Origin: Portunus trituberculatus
Taxonomy: Eukaryota > Arthropoda > Malacostraca > Decapoda > Portunidae
Direction: 5' to 3'
Assembly (NCBI RefSeq): GCF_017591435.1
Contig: NC_059304.1
Coordinates: forward strand, 23,893,675 to 23,957,674
DNA length: 64,000 nt
This document shows, piece by piece, positions 45,562 through 57,478 of this stretch. Every line of letters starts with the position of its first letter. Position 1 is the first letter of the stretch. Position numbers and translations under genes: made by a program. The notes beneath the pieces were generated by a model, which was not told the origin of the DNA, ran no database searches, and saw nothing but the letters and a program-made list of their open reading frames with translations.

Positions 45562-45567
45562 TTACAT
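45562..45567 (-). promoter_or_regulatory. Minimal start-stop uORF before MPND
   Basis: On the minus strand ATG TAA ACG ATG is read in one frame: the upstream ATG (45567-45565) is followed at once by TAA, and the MPND start follows three bases later (45558). Start-stop elements of this kind are known to stall or drain initiating ribosomes. The upstream ATG has C at -3 (weak context); the main ATG has A at -3 (strong). Confidence 0.6.
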
Positions 45568-45570
45568 GTG

Positions 45571-47630
45571 CAAGTCAATAATTGTATATCTTTCCAAAGT
45601 CTGAAAATTATCAAGCTATTAAGATCCTGTCAACCCTGGTATGAATGCAGTCAAGGTCTACAAGAGGTGCAGGACTCCACCTCAATACTGCAGGCAACAC
45701 ACATCACACTCCATCAAAAGCCCACAGCATGTCAACACAATTCTTCACCATCTCCCTCTAGGTACAACTAATTATAAAAAAAAGGTACCATACAACATAT
45801 ATAATAAATAAATACACATACAAGTGAATAGTCTAAAAATAGTACAGCCATGCTAACATCTACCTTCTCTCTTACAAAGTATATAAGTAATGCAGTATTT
45901 TTGGTATGAGGCAGAACACTTCCTGATGGCTGACAGATTCATCTCATCACATGTCACAGGAAACACTGAATTAACTGTCAAATTCTTTAACATTTTAGTC
46001 AGCTTAGTGGACAGGTCTCACCAACAAGTGGGACTTGCCATTCAGGTCCATGCTTAGATACATATGTGAAGATAATATAAAAGCATCCAAATCATGAATG
46101 ATCACTAAACTACTAATAATATGAAATAAGGGATATGCTGAAATGATTCATGTTATCAGCCTGATCACTTCATTAGCATAGATTTTATGAATTATAAATA
46201 AAATAGGAGAGGAAACATTCCAAAGAACTATGACTGATGTAGGACAGTACCACAGTGACAATACAGTTTATGAAGGGTAGAGTGACTACAGCATGTTCAT
46301 CTGTTCGAGGCATTCAGTGATGGTGCATTGAATATTCTAAACCAAGTCTTATAAGTATCACATCACAACATGAACAATACTACAACCATGCACGTATGAA
46401 CAGTAAAAATGAACCTTAGCTAACTACTGGTACTTAAGGTTCTCTGGTGATCAACTAAAAACAATAGTAACATTGAAATATTCTACCACAAACAAACACA
46501 AACTTTTTCTACATGACTACTATCATAAATACACTTTTGTCCCTCATCATGTTTATAAAAGTATTACATTGTAGTATGAAATAAACACTTGCTGAAACCT
46601 TCCATTGTTTTCATCATATTTAATGACTTCACATTCTGTTTTCTGGCATTACAAATGTTTGTCAAGTTTTCAAATGTTCAGCTGGCCTCTGGATGTGTGT
46701 GACCCAGGCTTGTGGTCCTGCAAAAGTCCTGCCACACCACAGATCTACAAAAAACTTATGGTGACGACAAAAAAGTCTAATATCACAGTGCCAGTCATGG
46801 CTTTCAAGGTCCTCAGAGCCAGTGGAGGTACATGCAGAATCATCTCTCTTACCCTCAAACATGATTATATTCTTCTTCAACTGAAACAGTCTGATAGTTA
46901 AAACCATTAGAACTGCAATGGCAATCACTAGGAACACTTTTGGTATTATTATACTCTCACACCAACAGCAACATGGCTTTTGTTAACCTTTTCATCTTAC
47001 AGAGCTTTTTCATTTGAGTAATTTAACATTAACATTCCTATTGCAAGTTGTTTACAACGTTGATAAACATATTTTTTAATTTACCGTTTTTTGGGGGAGA
47101 GCGAGCAACACCCACCCATGTGATGTTAGTTGTATTTGTTCGTGCATGCATATTGTCACATATTGTAAAACGAATGACACTGATTGGTTCTTTTGTTTGA
47201 GCATGCAGCCACTGACCAATACAAATAATACACAATATATCTAGCTAATCAGTCTATGGAAGATGTCTGAACAGGTAGGATGTAGCCTCAATTATATCCG
47301 TTGTGTCGCCAGATTTTATAAAGAGAAATAAGGTAATGAATGACTTTATATTAATTTCTTAGTGTTGCTAGTCAGGTTAGGCTAGTTTGCTTTGGTTAGA
47401 TCACATTTAATGTGTTGGATAAAGTTAATTTTGTTCTGAAGAAGACTGTTAGTGGTGCATATCACCTCAACTAGGTTACATTAGCTAGGTTAGTTTAGTT
47501 TAGTTTAGGTCAAAATTTACCAGAAAAAAAATTTTCATTCAGAAATGAGCTGTTGGTGTAACTGTATAAATTTACCTTTCACATAACACTCACCATTACA
47601 AAAAGGCCAGCAGAAAAGATTGATTTCTAT

Positions 47631-47632
<2 letters not shown>
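45571..47632. other. Region upstream of MPND, no supported gene
   Basis: It should contain the MPND promoter and 5' UTR. A 91-codon minus-strand ORF at 46662-46937 starts with a hydrophobic stretch (FLVIAIAVLMVLTIRLF) but matches nothing I know. Near 47370-47510 there are scattered TTAGGT/GGTTAG-like motifs of the kind common in arthropod intergenic DNA. Confidence 0.4.

Positions 47633-47704
<72 letters not shown>
47633..47704. repeat. (TA)n microsatellite
   Basis: Pure AT tract of about 36 units. Confidence 0.95.
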
Positions 47705-47707
<3 letters not shown>

Positions 47708-48411
47708 AGTCAGTATGAGGTCATTGGTTTCAAGTTGTGTTGGCTGAATTATGGTAAATGAGGCAGGTTAGCAAAAAAGCAGTAGCTACATTGTACGTGA
47801 AGAACTGCCATACTGAGGACCCCAAGCGGCGCGTGTTGCCTGTACCCACCCCAGCCAAGGCTCACTGCTTCCCTCTTCCAGCCTGCACACTGCACGGCTT
47901 CTCTCCCACCCCTCAGAGCAGGACCTGTGTTCCAGTGCCACGACTCAACCCTCAACACTTCTTTGCCACGATGACATTTACGCCAATGAGGAGCAATGTT
48001 GTGATGTGGCGTGTGAGGCAAGACTCTCACGCCTTACGGTCTCTGCCACCACTCTTCTCTATGCATTACTTGTTGCAGGTCAGCCACCGCGTCTGTCAGG
48101 CAACACTCACCAGCAACAAACAGTGAAGGGGAGGGCGTGCCGGGGACAGGAGAGCCTCAATGAGTTATTGTGGCAGCCTTGTCCCTTGGGTAGTGAGCGC
48201 CGCCAGACACCGCCGCTTGTTGTTGTCACTCTCATTGACAGCTACGGCTAATGCTGTCTGTATTTTTCTCACCCACCCACGCCCCCACGTCATAAGTTGT
48301 CGTACTTTTTTTTTTCTTTTTACAGATTTTTTTTTTAACACCATATTTCACTTTTTCTACCATCGAGATCATGTCCGCCTACGCAGCTATAAATGCCATC
48401 CTTTTCCACCT
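47705..48411. other. Spacer with unrecognised ORFs
   Basis: A 122-codon plus-strand ORF (47758-48126) and overlapping ORFs in other frames share GC-rich sequence. None has a recognisable domain, and codon pattern does not separate one of them. Left unnamed. Confidence 0.3.
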
Positions 48412-50240
48412 ACGAGTTGAGTTGAGTTATAGGTCGGGAGAAATGCCTTTGTATCGGCTCTCCCTGATGTATTTTTCTGGCTGTTGGGGTCTTTTCTTCT
48501 TTCACTTATTGGTTTCTGTTATCGTCTTCTATTTCCTTGATCTTCTTTAGTCTTACATTCCAAAATTTTTGCAGAGTTGTTTTTGTTTCTTGTATGTCTG
48601 TATTATTAAAAAGCAGATCCCCTATTATTTTTTCAGTATTTTCCTGGTATGGCTGTTGTAATGTTTTATTTTTCTGTCTTTCTGTGGCATAGGCAGGGCA
48701 CCAGAGAAGGAAGTGGGCTAAATTTTCGTTGTCACCACTACACAGCCAACAGACTGTGCTTTCATTTGAAAATCTTTTCCTATCATTTAATTTTAGGGTG
48801 TTTGTTTTACATTTAAATAAGATATCTGATGCTATGTCATTAGTGTATACCTCATCTTGCCCTCCAATCTCCTTCCTGTGTTCTTTGTACAGAGTTACAC
48901 TAGTTTTATCATTTAATGATTCTCGCCATGCCTGTGTGTCCTTAGTTTTCATTATGCTTGATATACTTTCCTTTGTTTAATTTTGTATGCTTCCTTTCAG
49001 TAGTCTTAATTCTCTCAGATCTTTTAGCTCCTGTGCTACTCTTTTTATCCATCTCCCTTGCCTACTCTCCACCAACTCCTCTGCTACCCTTCTCACCAAG
49101 TCTTTTTCCTTCCACCAGTAGATATCTTAGATATTTTAGCTGCCCTTCCCTCACTCTTGAACTCACACTAGATGCTCCAACTTCCCCCCTCACGGTTGCT
49201 ATAGGTGTATAGCTTGGTGCTCCTAAAATTTGCCGGAAACCCCATTTTCTATCCTTTGCAGCTTACTAATTTCCATTTCATTAAAGTCTATAATGCTACT
49301 TCCATATAAAATGAAGGGAAGTGCCACACTCTTCCAAAAAGTTTTTCCAAGGAGTAGTTTTGAGCAACTTCTTGCTATTACGCTCCTCGTCATATTGGCC
49401 AGCTTTCTCGCCTTTGTTAACATTTCCTCCTTCTGCACTTTGAAGCAATTAATGCTGTCATTTATAGTGATTCCTAAATATCTAAACTTATCTTTTACTT
49501 CTATATTTTTAATATTTTCTGGTCTTACCTTCATGTTAAATATTATTATTCTACTTTTCTCTTTGTTTATTTCTAACCCAAATTCTTTTCCTATCTCCTC
49601 CATTTTCTTTATTACGTGTTTGGTATCCTCCACACTGCTGGTTAACAACATTCCATCGTCAGCGAAGAAAAGCGATGTTATATTAAACTCCTCGTCCCTG
49701 TAGCCTTTGTTTAAATCTTCTATTTGTTGCATTATTTTAAAAGTAATCAGTTTGAAAAGAGTGGTAGACACTGTGCATCCCTGCCTTATTCCGCTTGTCA
49801 CGTCTATTTCCAGCTTTTCTTCCTCTCCTAGGTCAATTTTGGTCTTATCATTGTTATATACATTGGCTATTAAATTAATACATTTTGGGTTTATTTTAGT
49901 TTCCATCAGGACTTCTATTAATTTCTCCCTCTTTATGCTATCATATGCTTTGGCAAAATCAATTGATGTTACAGTCAACGTCTTTTTCATCTTGAAAGAT
50001 TTTTGTATCCAGTATTTTAGAACAAAAATGTTATTTTCAATTCTACTACGTTCTGTGAAACCTCCTTGCGTTTCTTTCCCTAACCTGTTCTTTGTTATAT
50101 GATCTTCTAAGCTATCTTTTATGATTGACATCATTAATTTATACCCAACGTTAGTTAATGCAATAGGTCTCAAATCCTTGGCTTTTGGGCATCTTGTTTT
50201 CGGGATCATCACTGTCCTTGATTCTTTCCAGCTTGCTGGT
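48412..50240 (-). mobile_element. LINE D: RT plus C-terminal zinc knuckle, 5'-truncated
   Basis: A minus-strand non-LTR element. The RT frame 50212-49223 has TRCPKAKDLRPIALTNVGYK, TSIDFAKAYDSIKREKL, TSGIRQGCTVSTTLF, SLFFADDGMLLTS (FADD) and FRYLGITIND. The thumb/linker continues in another frame near 49220-48960 (LGAPSYTPIA). A last frame 48952-48506 carries CWLCSGDNENLAHFLLWC, a CCHC knuckle. The 3' end shows a short CTCAACTCAACTC tail at 48412-48426. The RT sequence is unlike the CR1-like family here; the clade is not assigned. It is cut at about 50240. Confidence 0.78.
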
Positions 50241-50292
50241 ACATGGCCCTACGGTACATACAGTACATGCCATACCGCGCACCCCATACACT
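50241..50292. other. Junction between LINE D and the inverted LINE E copy
   Basis: About 50 bp rich in TACGGTACATACAGTACATG that I cannot assign. It may be host sequence, a rearranged tail or a target duplication. Confidence 0.3.
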
Positions 50293-52009
50293 GATAGATT
50301 GATTGATACATTTATTGCTACATTGATAATCAAATACAACAAAGGAGGAGGATGGATCTTGCCACCCATCCCCTGGACAAAGACATAAGGGTAGAGTATA
50401 AAAAACATGGAATATACAATATACATATAAGTAAATAAATAAATACAGATATTGCACTCCTTGTTGCATAAATATCCTACAGTCTGGGAGCAAATGTAAA
50501 ATATTCCTTGAGTATTATCCCTAAGAGTGGCTGGATCTAGGAGATGGTTAATGAGGGTAGACAAGTCATGCATGTTGACCTTCCGGCCTAAATTTAGCAG
50601 AGAGAGAACATCCGTGACAATAACGCAGTGTGTCCCCCTGGTGCAGCACATATAACACGTACAGCATACATCAGGAGAAGCACTGACTTACCAAAAGTAT
50701 TTACAGCATAATTTGAGCCTTATTGCCACCCTGTCATGTGATGCAGTTCATGTGTCTCTCATGTAGGTGTAAGCACAGCTCTGGGAGACACGTGCATAGT
50801 GAAAACTATAGATAGTGTCACTGCCTCTATGTCAACAAAGCTCCAACTGATCACCAATGCTACTACGTACAAAGTCCTTAATGATACTCTCAACATAGCT
50901 CAGAGTCACAGTGTACTACTCAGTGCCAGGATCCACTGTGTCGTCTTGAAGGGCACATTGAACAAGGCGGTCTAGTTGCCTTTTCATTTAGCGGGATACT
51001 CACATGAGAGGGTATCCAGGTGAAATGGACCTAGGCACCAGCACCTTCTCTAGGGCGTGGATGAGATCAAGACACTTATTAACTAGATCATACTCCATGG
51101 GGGAAGTAGATTGAAGAACATACAATGCAGCCTGACTGTCAACAAAGAAATAAACATTCTTATGGAGAGGCGCCACAATATGAAGCGCCTCCAGAACAGC
51201 ATACAGTTCTGCCCTAGTGGAAAACGTGTGCAACTAGGGAGCCGCCTGGAAACCTCAGTGTCAGTATAGTGATTGGCAGAGTCACAGATGAACACCTCAC
51301 ATCCGGACTTGCTGCCTTTGACTGACCCATGACAATAAACATGAATAGCCTGAACGTGGGGGTTACCTACTTGGAGAAATTGGTCATGAACATGTCTTCC
51401 AGCACATGAGGAAACCAGTACCTCTTGGGCTAGCTGATGCAATGAGTGAATATCAACACTGACACATTCCAAACGGATTGGAGTGGTGACATAACAACGT
51501 TAATACAGGCCTCAGCTACACCTACACTTGTCAGTACTCCCAAGATCTTCCTAAGGTAGTAAGGTATGGAGCTGTAGGAGTCCGAGGGTCATGATAAACA
51601 GATAAAGGTGGGTCAGTGATCCCTTTAGAGAGTCAGAGCCTGTGCATAGCATCCGACCAACAGTACGACAAGTAATTTCCTGTATCCTACACATAATACT
51701 CGGCAGGTGCAGTTCACCTCTGAGGACCCCAATCTGTGCAGTCCTGGGGCATCCCAAAATTATCCTCATGGCTTCATTCTGAATAAGTTCCAGGGACGGA
51801 GCTGGGTGGCACTAAACTGTATCAAAATAGGGACTATGTAGTGAATGAGGGACCGTACAACAAATATATAGAACATTCTTAGGACTGGAATGCCAACCCC
51901 TAGGCCCCTGTTTGCTAGCAACCAAAGTAGTGCTAGCCATAGCAGATCGAAAATAGTGGACGGCTTGGAGACAATTCCTGAAGCTCATCTGAACACCCAG
52001 GTGTAGTGC
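50293..52009 (-). mobile_element. LINE E, inverted 5'-truncated copy (RNase H part)
   Basis: On the minus strand it aligns with 55791-57468 of the full LINE E. It covers the end of RT and RNase H (HVQAIHVYCHGSVKGSKSGC, TRAELYAVLEALHIV, VYFFVDSQAALYVL) and a 3' end with an ATCAATCAATC tail near 50293-50310. Several stops are present. Its truncated 5' end (about 52009) lies some 50 bp from the 5' end of the plus-strand copy, giving a head-to-head pair. Confidence 0.8.
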
Positions 52010-52048
52010 CAGGGATAATAGTATTAAGTTTTTAGTTATTAAAGTCAT

Positions 52049-52058
52049 AGCTGTAAGT
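52049..52058. repeat. Left target-site duplication of LINE E
   Basis: AGCTGTAAGT, repeated exactly at 57469-57478. The sequence outside both copies joins into one stretch resembling 6695-6790. Confidence 0.88.
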
Positions 52059-52115
52059 GCCAGTTGCGTCCTCCTTGCTGAGTCGGAAGGACGTCATATC
52101 ACTCGCCGTGTTTAA

Positions 52116-53735
52116 ATGAGTGGCAGCCCCTACAAACGGAAATCAGAAGTGATTTGGAGTGATCACGCCTATTCAGGGGCTACTGAGGGACATCTAGGCC
52201 CGTTTTGCCAGCCAGAAAAAGGCCAGAAGAAGCCAGAAAATAAGCGTCCGTTCTTGGGTTTGGTGGTGCCCATCGCCACAACAAAGCCTGCTGCATTCCA
52301 CGTGGGCCCAGCACAAAGGATTATGCCCGTTGAGGGCGCTGTTGAGGTGGAGGTAGGCGTAGCAGCCCTCGAGGACATGGAGATTGTCGAGGAGCCTCGT
52401 CCTGCACCATCTGGCAAGGAAAATCACCAGGAAAATGCTGCTGTTGACCAGATTCCCCGTCGAGATGTACCTGCCCCGGCCACTTCGGACCATAAACAAA
52501 GGCGTCGTCGCTTGTCCTTCCCTGCAGGCCATGGGAAGATGGCCAGTGAGCTGTTTAGCTGGTTTGCAGATCTGCTAAAACAACATCCAGACCTGCAGCC
52601 ACTCTATAAGGAGGGAAGAAACCAACCCTATATCACAGTCAGCACTGACTCTTCCTCCTATGCCACCCTGGTAAGTGAGGGCTTCCTGGGCCTGGTTACG
52701 GAGTACCCTGGCGAGGAGGGCACTCATCCTGTTATTATCCATGGTGTAGCGACCCATATCAATGTCAACCTGATAGAGGTACCAGTTGGATCTCATGGGT
52801 TGAAGAGGAGAATTGTGGGGCAGATGCCCAGGCCCCAACTGTTGGGAGTGGTGACAGGGAAGGTACCCAGTGAGGTCCATCTCCTGGGCCTTGGACGACG
52901 GCGTATGGAGCGTTACACGCCAGAACCAGACTTATGTCGCCCCTGCAGTCGCTGGGGACACAAGGAGTGGCGGTGCCAGTCTGCCCCTCGCTGTAGATAC
53001 TGTGCTGGGCCCCATAAGTCAGCACAGTGCCTGGATAAGATCAAGGAGGGCACCAAAATCCCTCCTCGGTGCTGTAATTGTAGGGGCGACCACAACGCCC
53101 ACTCCACCCTCTGCACTGTCAGGCCTCAGTCCCAAAGGGAGCCTGCCACTGATGAGGTGAGTTGGCCCAGGCTTGTGTTCCGCCAGGCTCCACCTCCTCA
53201 GACCAATGCCTGGGTGACAAAGCCCTCCTTCTCAGCGACTGCCCCTCACCTGACCCAGCCTTCCTGCCCCACCACTGGCACTTCAACCACACCTGCTGTG
53301 TTCCCACCTTTGTGGCAGCGCACTGCTACAGTACACCCTGTGCCTCCAAAAACAGTGCCCCAGCCAGGCGTCACTCAGGAACTGCCTGCCACCAATGCTA
53401 CCCAGCAGCTAATAGCAGTGGTGAGCGCGCTAGCTGCCAAAGTGGACAACCTGACTGCAACAGTCTCTGGACTTAGTAACGAGTTTGCCGCCTTCAAGAA
53501 CCAGCAGCACACAGTATGCAGTGGGACCTCTACTGTGGCCCCAACCCCATCCCCAGCCAGCGGTGCTCACTGGGACCAAGGAGAGAGTGACGTGTGTCAG
53601 CGCAGCCTGTGCGACCCACCCAAGAAAAAGGACAATGCTGGAGGGGAATGTGCAACTGCCGCTGCACCCTCACCAAGGATGGATGCCCCCCTAAGCCAGT
53701 CAAGAGCCAGACAAGATGCAACACCATCGCGATGA
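52116..53735 (+). CDS. LINE E ORF1, gag-like protein with three zinc knuckles
   Basis: An uninterrupted 539-codon frame from ATG at 52116, 57 bp after the element start. The N-terminal third is low in structure. Residues about 140-260 form a folded domain (SELFSWFADLLKQHPDLQP and VATHINVNLIEVPVG). Knuckles follow near residues 273-340: CRPCSRWGHKEWRC, CRYCAGPHKSAQC and CCNCRGDHNAHSTLC. A Pro/Thr-rich linker and a short coiled coil (QLIAVVSALAAKVDNLTATV) close the protein. The likely role is binding and packaging of LINE RNA. The stop TGA overlaps the ORF2 start as ATGA. Confidence 0.88.
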   Translation: MSGSPYKRKSEVIWSDHAYSGATEGHLGPFCQPEKGQKKPENKRPFLGLVVPIATTKPAAFHVGPAQRIMPVEGAVEVEVGVAALEDMEIVEEPRPAPSGKENHQENAAVDQIPRRDVPAPATSDHKQRRRRLSFPAGHGKMASELFSWFADLLKQHPDLQPLYKEGRNQPYITVSTDSSSYATLVSEGFLGLVTEYPGEEGTHPVIIHGVATHINVNLIEVPVGSHGLKRRIVGQMPRPQLLGVVTGKVPSEVHLLGLGRRRMERYTPEPDLCRPCSRWGHKEWRCQSAPRCRYCAGPHKSAQCLDKIKEGTKIPPRCCNCRGDHNAHSTLCTVRPQSQREPATDEVSWPRLVFRQAPPPQTNAWVTKPSFSATAPHLTQPSCPTTGTSTTPAVFPPLWQRTATVHPVPPKTVPQPGVTQELPATNATQQLIAVVSALAAKVDNLTATVSGLSNEFAAFKNQQHTVCSGTSTVAPTPSPASGAHWDQGESDVCQRSLCDPPKKKDNAGGECATAAAPSPRMDAPLSQSRARQDATPSR

Positions 53736-55100
53736 ACGGTAAGACTTTCCACACCCTAACATGGAATGTCAATGGTCTACATGCTCGCTTCTCTGACCTA
53801 CACTTTCATGTCCTTCTCCATAAGCCTGACATTATTGCCTTACAGGAGGTAGGGCCACGGGTGCCGGAGCTGTAGGGTTATCCCTCCCACACCCTCAGTT
53901 GTGGTGACGGCAGTAGTCGGGGGATGGCCACTTACATTAAACAAGGGATTCCAGTTAACTTCATGGAAATGGGGGTCACTGAGGGTATTGAATTTATTAC
54001 TGTTTGCTTGCACACTGTGGGTAAAATTATTTACTTTGTAAACATGTACATTCATGCTGGTGCCTTAAATACTGCAAACTTTCCTGAATATGTTCTTGAA
54101 GAGGAGAGTGTTATCATGGGTGACCTTAATGCGAGGCATAAGGAATTAGGAAGCCACCTCACCACCAGTGCCAATGGTGTGTGCTGGAAGGCTTTCCTTG
54201 ACACCACAGATACAGCTGTACTTACTGGGGACCACACACCCACACATGTTCAAGGAGGCAGACTTGGTTATGTAGCCCTCATCAATATGCCAACATATAC
54301 TCCCGAAACTTATCTTGTCAGGTCATTGCTGAGTGACCACTTCGCCCTGGAGATGACCCTCCCGGTGCAGTCCGCCCCGGCAGTGCCAAGGAAGCGCTTG
54401 ACGGTGCCACCATCCAGGATGGCGGGTCTCGTCGCCCATGTGGTGGCGTGGTGTGCTGCCGTGAAGGGCTCCTTTGCTGATGCAGAGGCACTGTATGACG
54501 GACTCCTGCACACCATCGAGGGATTCATCACGACTCTAAGAGTTCCAGCAAGAGCCCATGCTCCACGCCGCTGGACTTACACTACCGACCCTGTGATTCT
54601 GAACTGCCAACAGACGCTCGCTGCCTACCAGAGATGTTGGCAGCTCAACCCAGCAGACACAGAGTCACAGGATGCCATGGTTACCATGGCTCGACACCTC
54701 ACGGATCTGCGGCAGCCGGAAAGGAAGAAGTACTGGGTCTCCTTCCTGAACAAGGTGTGCAGGACCCGGTCCCTCCGGGAGGTGTGGCACCATGTCAACA
54801 GCATCTGGGGCAAGTCCAGACGACAGGTGTGTGACCCTGATCCTGCAGGCAGGGAGCCTCATCCTTCTCTGGCCTTCCTGTGGAACACCAGGAGGTGCTC
54901 GATCAGGAAAGACCACGAAGGATGGAGTTGCTTTGCCACAGTGTTCCTCTGCTGGATGACACCTGTGTGCCTATCATGCATGATGAACTCCTCTTGGCAG
55001 TCAAGTTGGGCAAGTCAACAGCTCCTGGCAAGGATGGCATCACTTATGATATCCTCAATGCTCTCCTGGAGGTAGACAATCTTGGATTTATTTAACATGT
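53732..55100 (+). pseudogene. LINE E ORF2, endonuclease and linker
   Basis: ORF2 starts at ATG 53732, overlapping the ORF1 stop. APE motifs: TLTWNVNGLHARFSDL (catalytic Asn), PDIIALQEVG (catalytic Glu), then an in-frame TAG at 53873. The same frame continues from 53924 with MATYIKQGIPVNF, SVIMGDLNARHKELGS (GDLNARH), TYLVRSLLSDHFALEM (SDH). The linker runs to about 54850, where a frame change occurs, and 54880-55093 carries KSTAPGKDGITYDILNALL, the RT entry. One nonsense codon and one or two indels suffice to inactivate it. Confidence 0.82.
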
Positions 55101-55720
55101 CTTTCACTCTTGGAAAACAGCCATCGTCATCCCAATCCCCAAAGGTGATGGCACCTTTCGCCCTATTTCTCTCACCAGCTGTCTGTGTAAGATGATGGAA
55201 TGGGTAATACTGAACAGGCTTATATACAAGGTGAGCCATGTACTCTCTGGCAATGTACATGGCTTCCTAAAAGGTCACTCTACAAGTCATTGTTTTGTTG
55301 AGTGTCTTATAAATAAGGATGTTACCTGCAGAGCTTTCGTTGACCTCAAGGGTGCCTTCGACAGGTCCAACAAATATGTTATTATGGAGGAACTCATTCT
55401 CAAAGGTGTCAAAGGTAGATTATTAGGATGGATCAGGGACTATTTGTACAATAGAACAGCACAGGTTTGGTTTCAAGGTGCAGTCTCTTCTGAGGAAGTC
55501 TTTGAGCTTGGAACACCACAGGGTGGAGTCCTTAGTCTAATGCTTTTTAATGTTTTAATAGACAAAATTGCACGCTGTTCCTTTCCGCAGGGCACCCAGG
55601 TCCTCATCTATGCTGATGACATACTCCTCCTATGTCCCACAACCAGGATTCTCCAGTTAGATCTGTCACAACTAGCAGCTTTGTGTCCAAATGGGACTAG
55701 TGATTAATGAGTGTAAAACA
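55101..55720 (+). pseudogene. LINE E reverse transcriptase
   Basis: RT motifs in order: a FRPISLTSCLCKMMEWVI block, GNVHGFLKGHSTSHCF, FVDLKGAFDRSNKYV (first Asp), LGTPQGGVLSLMLF, and QVLIYADDILLLC (YADD). The frame is open over 171 codons (55192-55707), then shifts. The catalytic triad is preserved. Confidence 0.85.
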
Positions 55721-56229
55721 AAATTTCAAGCTAAAGGGAAGGTCTCTCGACTGCCCACTGTAAACAACGTTCCCATCCCTACACAAGTACCTGGGTTTTC
55801 AGATGAGCTTCAGGAAGTCTCTTCAAGCCGTCCACTATGTTCGAGACCTCTGCCTGCCACGGCTAGCACCACTTTGGTTGCTAGCCAACAGGGGCCTGGG
55901 GACTGGCATTCCAGTCCTAAGAATGTTCTATATATCTGTCATACGGTCCCTTATTGATTATGCCGCCCCTGTTTTAATACAGTTTAGTGCCACCCAACTC
56001 CGTCCCCCTGGACTTTGTTCAGAATGAAGCCATGCGGATAATCTTGTGATGCCCCAGGACTGCACGGATTGAAGTCCTCAAAGCTGAACTGCACCTGCCG
56101 AGTATTATGTGTAGGGTACAGGAAATTACTTGTCGCACAAATAGTCAGATGCTATGCACGGGCTCTGACTCTCTAGAGTCTAAAGAGATCACTGACCCCC
56201 CTGTATCATGATCCTCACACTCCTACAAC

Positions 56230-56870
56230 ACCATACCTCAGGAAGATCTTGGGAGTACTGACAAGTGTAGGTGTAGCCGAGGCCTGTATTAATGTTGTTA
56301 TGTCACTGCTACAACCCACTTGGAACCCTCATCGTGTCAGTGTTGATATTCAATCTCTGCATCAGCCCAAGAGGGACTGGCTCCCTCATGTGCTGCAAGA
56401 CATGTTCATGACTAAATTGTCCAAGTACCCACACGTTCAGGCTATTCATGTTTATTGTGATGGGTCAGTCAATGGCAGCAGGTCTGGATGTGGGCTGTTC
56501 ATCTGTGACTACATCTCTGCCAGTCTCTACACTGACACTGAGGTTTCCAGGCGGCTCCCTGCACCCATGTCTTCCACTAGAGCAGATCTGTATGCTGTAG
56601 TGGAGGCGCTCCCATTGTGGCGCCTCTCCATAAGAATGTATATTTCTTTATTGACAGTCAGGCTGCATTGTATGCCCTTCAATCCACCTCCCCTATGATC
56701 TAGTTAATAAGTGTCTTGATCTCATCCATGCCCTAGAAGGTGCTGGTGCCATGGTCCATTTCATCTGGATACCCTCTCGTGGGTATCCCGCTAAATGAAA
56801 AAGCAGACCACCTTGCTCAGTGTGCCCTACAAGATGACACAGTGGACTCTGGCACTGAGTACACTCTGGG
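56230..56870 (+). pseudogene. LINE E RNase H
   Basis: HVQAIHVYCDGSVNGSRSGC holds the first catalytic Asp, TRADLYAVVEALPLW the Glu. A frame change near 56620 affects the third strand (LTVRLHC in place of the DSQ motif kept in the inverted copy). The final FIWIPSHVGIPLNEKAD-like motif is spread over frames near 56755-56800. RNase H at the end of ORF2 is a hallmark of I-clade LINEs. Confidence 0.78.
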
Positions 56871-57468
56871 TTATGTTAAGAGTAGCATTAAGAACTTTGT
56901 ACATAGTAGCAATAGTGATCAGTTGGAGCTTTGTTGCTATAAGGGCAGTAGCACTAGTCTTCACTATGCACGTGTCTCCCAGAGCTGTGCTTACACCTAT
57001 GGGAGACACATTGCATCACATGACAGGGTGGCAATGAGTCTCAGATTAGGCTACAAATACTTTTGGGAAGTCAGTGCTTCTCCTGGTGTCCTGTGTGTTG
57101 TGTGCTGCACCAAGGGGACACACTCTGCCTCACTATATCATGAAATGTCCTCTCATTGCTAGATTTAGACCACAAGGTCAACATGATTTGTACAGCCTCA
57201 TTGACCATCTCCTAGACTCTAAGGGATATACTCAGGGAATATCCTCAGTTTGCTCCAACACTGTAGGATGTTTATGCAATAAGGTGTGCAATATCTGTAC
57301 TTATTTATTGAAATACTTGTGTTCTTGTTATGTATACTGTTTAGTGTTATATTTTTGATACTTTAACCTTAAGTCTTTGCCCAGGGGGTGGGTGGCAAGG
57401 TCCTTCCTCCTCCTTTGTTGTAATTATTTATTAATTCAACAATAAATGTAGCAATCAATCAATCAATC

Positions 57469-57478
57469 AGCTGTAAGT
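57469..57478. repeat. Right target-site duplication of LINE E
   Basis: AGCTGTAAGT, identical to 52049-52058, directly after the (AATC)n tail. Confidence 0.88.

Larger units (their letters stand above)
52059..57468 (+). mobile_element. LINE E, full-length I-clade element with RNase H
   Basis: 5410 bp between exact 10-bp duplications. It has a short 5' UTR (57 bp), a gag-like ORF1 with three zinc knuckles, and ORF2 with APE endonuclease, RT and RNase H. The 3' tail is (AATC)n (57451-57468). The combination of knuckled ORF1, APE and RNase H fits the I clade/superfamily. ORF1 is open; ORF2 has a nonsense codon at 53873 and several frameshifts. Confidence 0.9.

Noticed and set aside
46662..46937. 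Small membrane protein gene on the minus strand
   Set aside because: One hydrophobic stretch only; no start context, splice support or known domain.
47370..47510. Interstitial telomere array (TTAGG)n
   Set aside because: Only scattered, imperfect GGTTAG-like motifs, not a tandem run.
47758..48126. 122-codon plus-strand gene
   Set aside because: GC-rich with overlapping ORFs in other frames and no recognised motif; not supportable alone.
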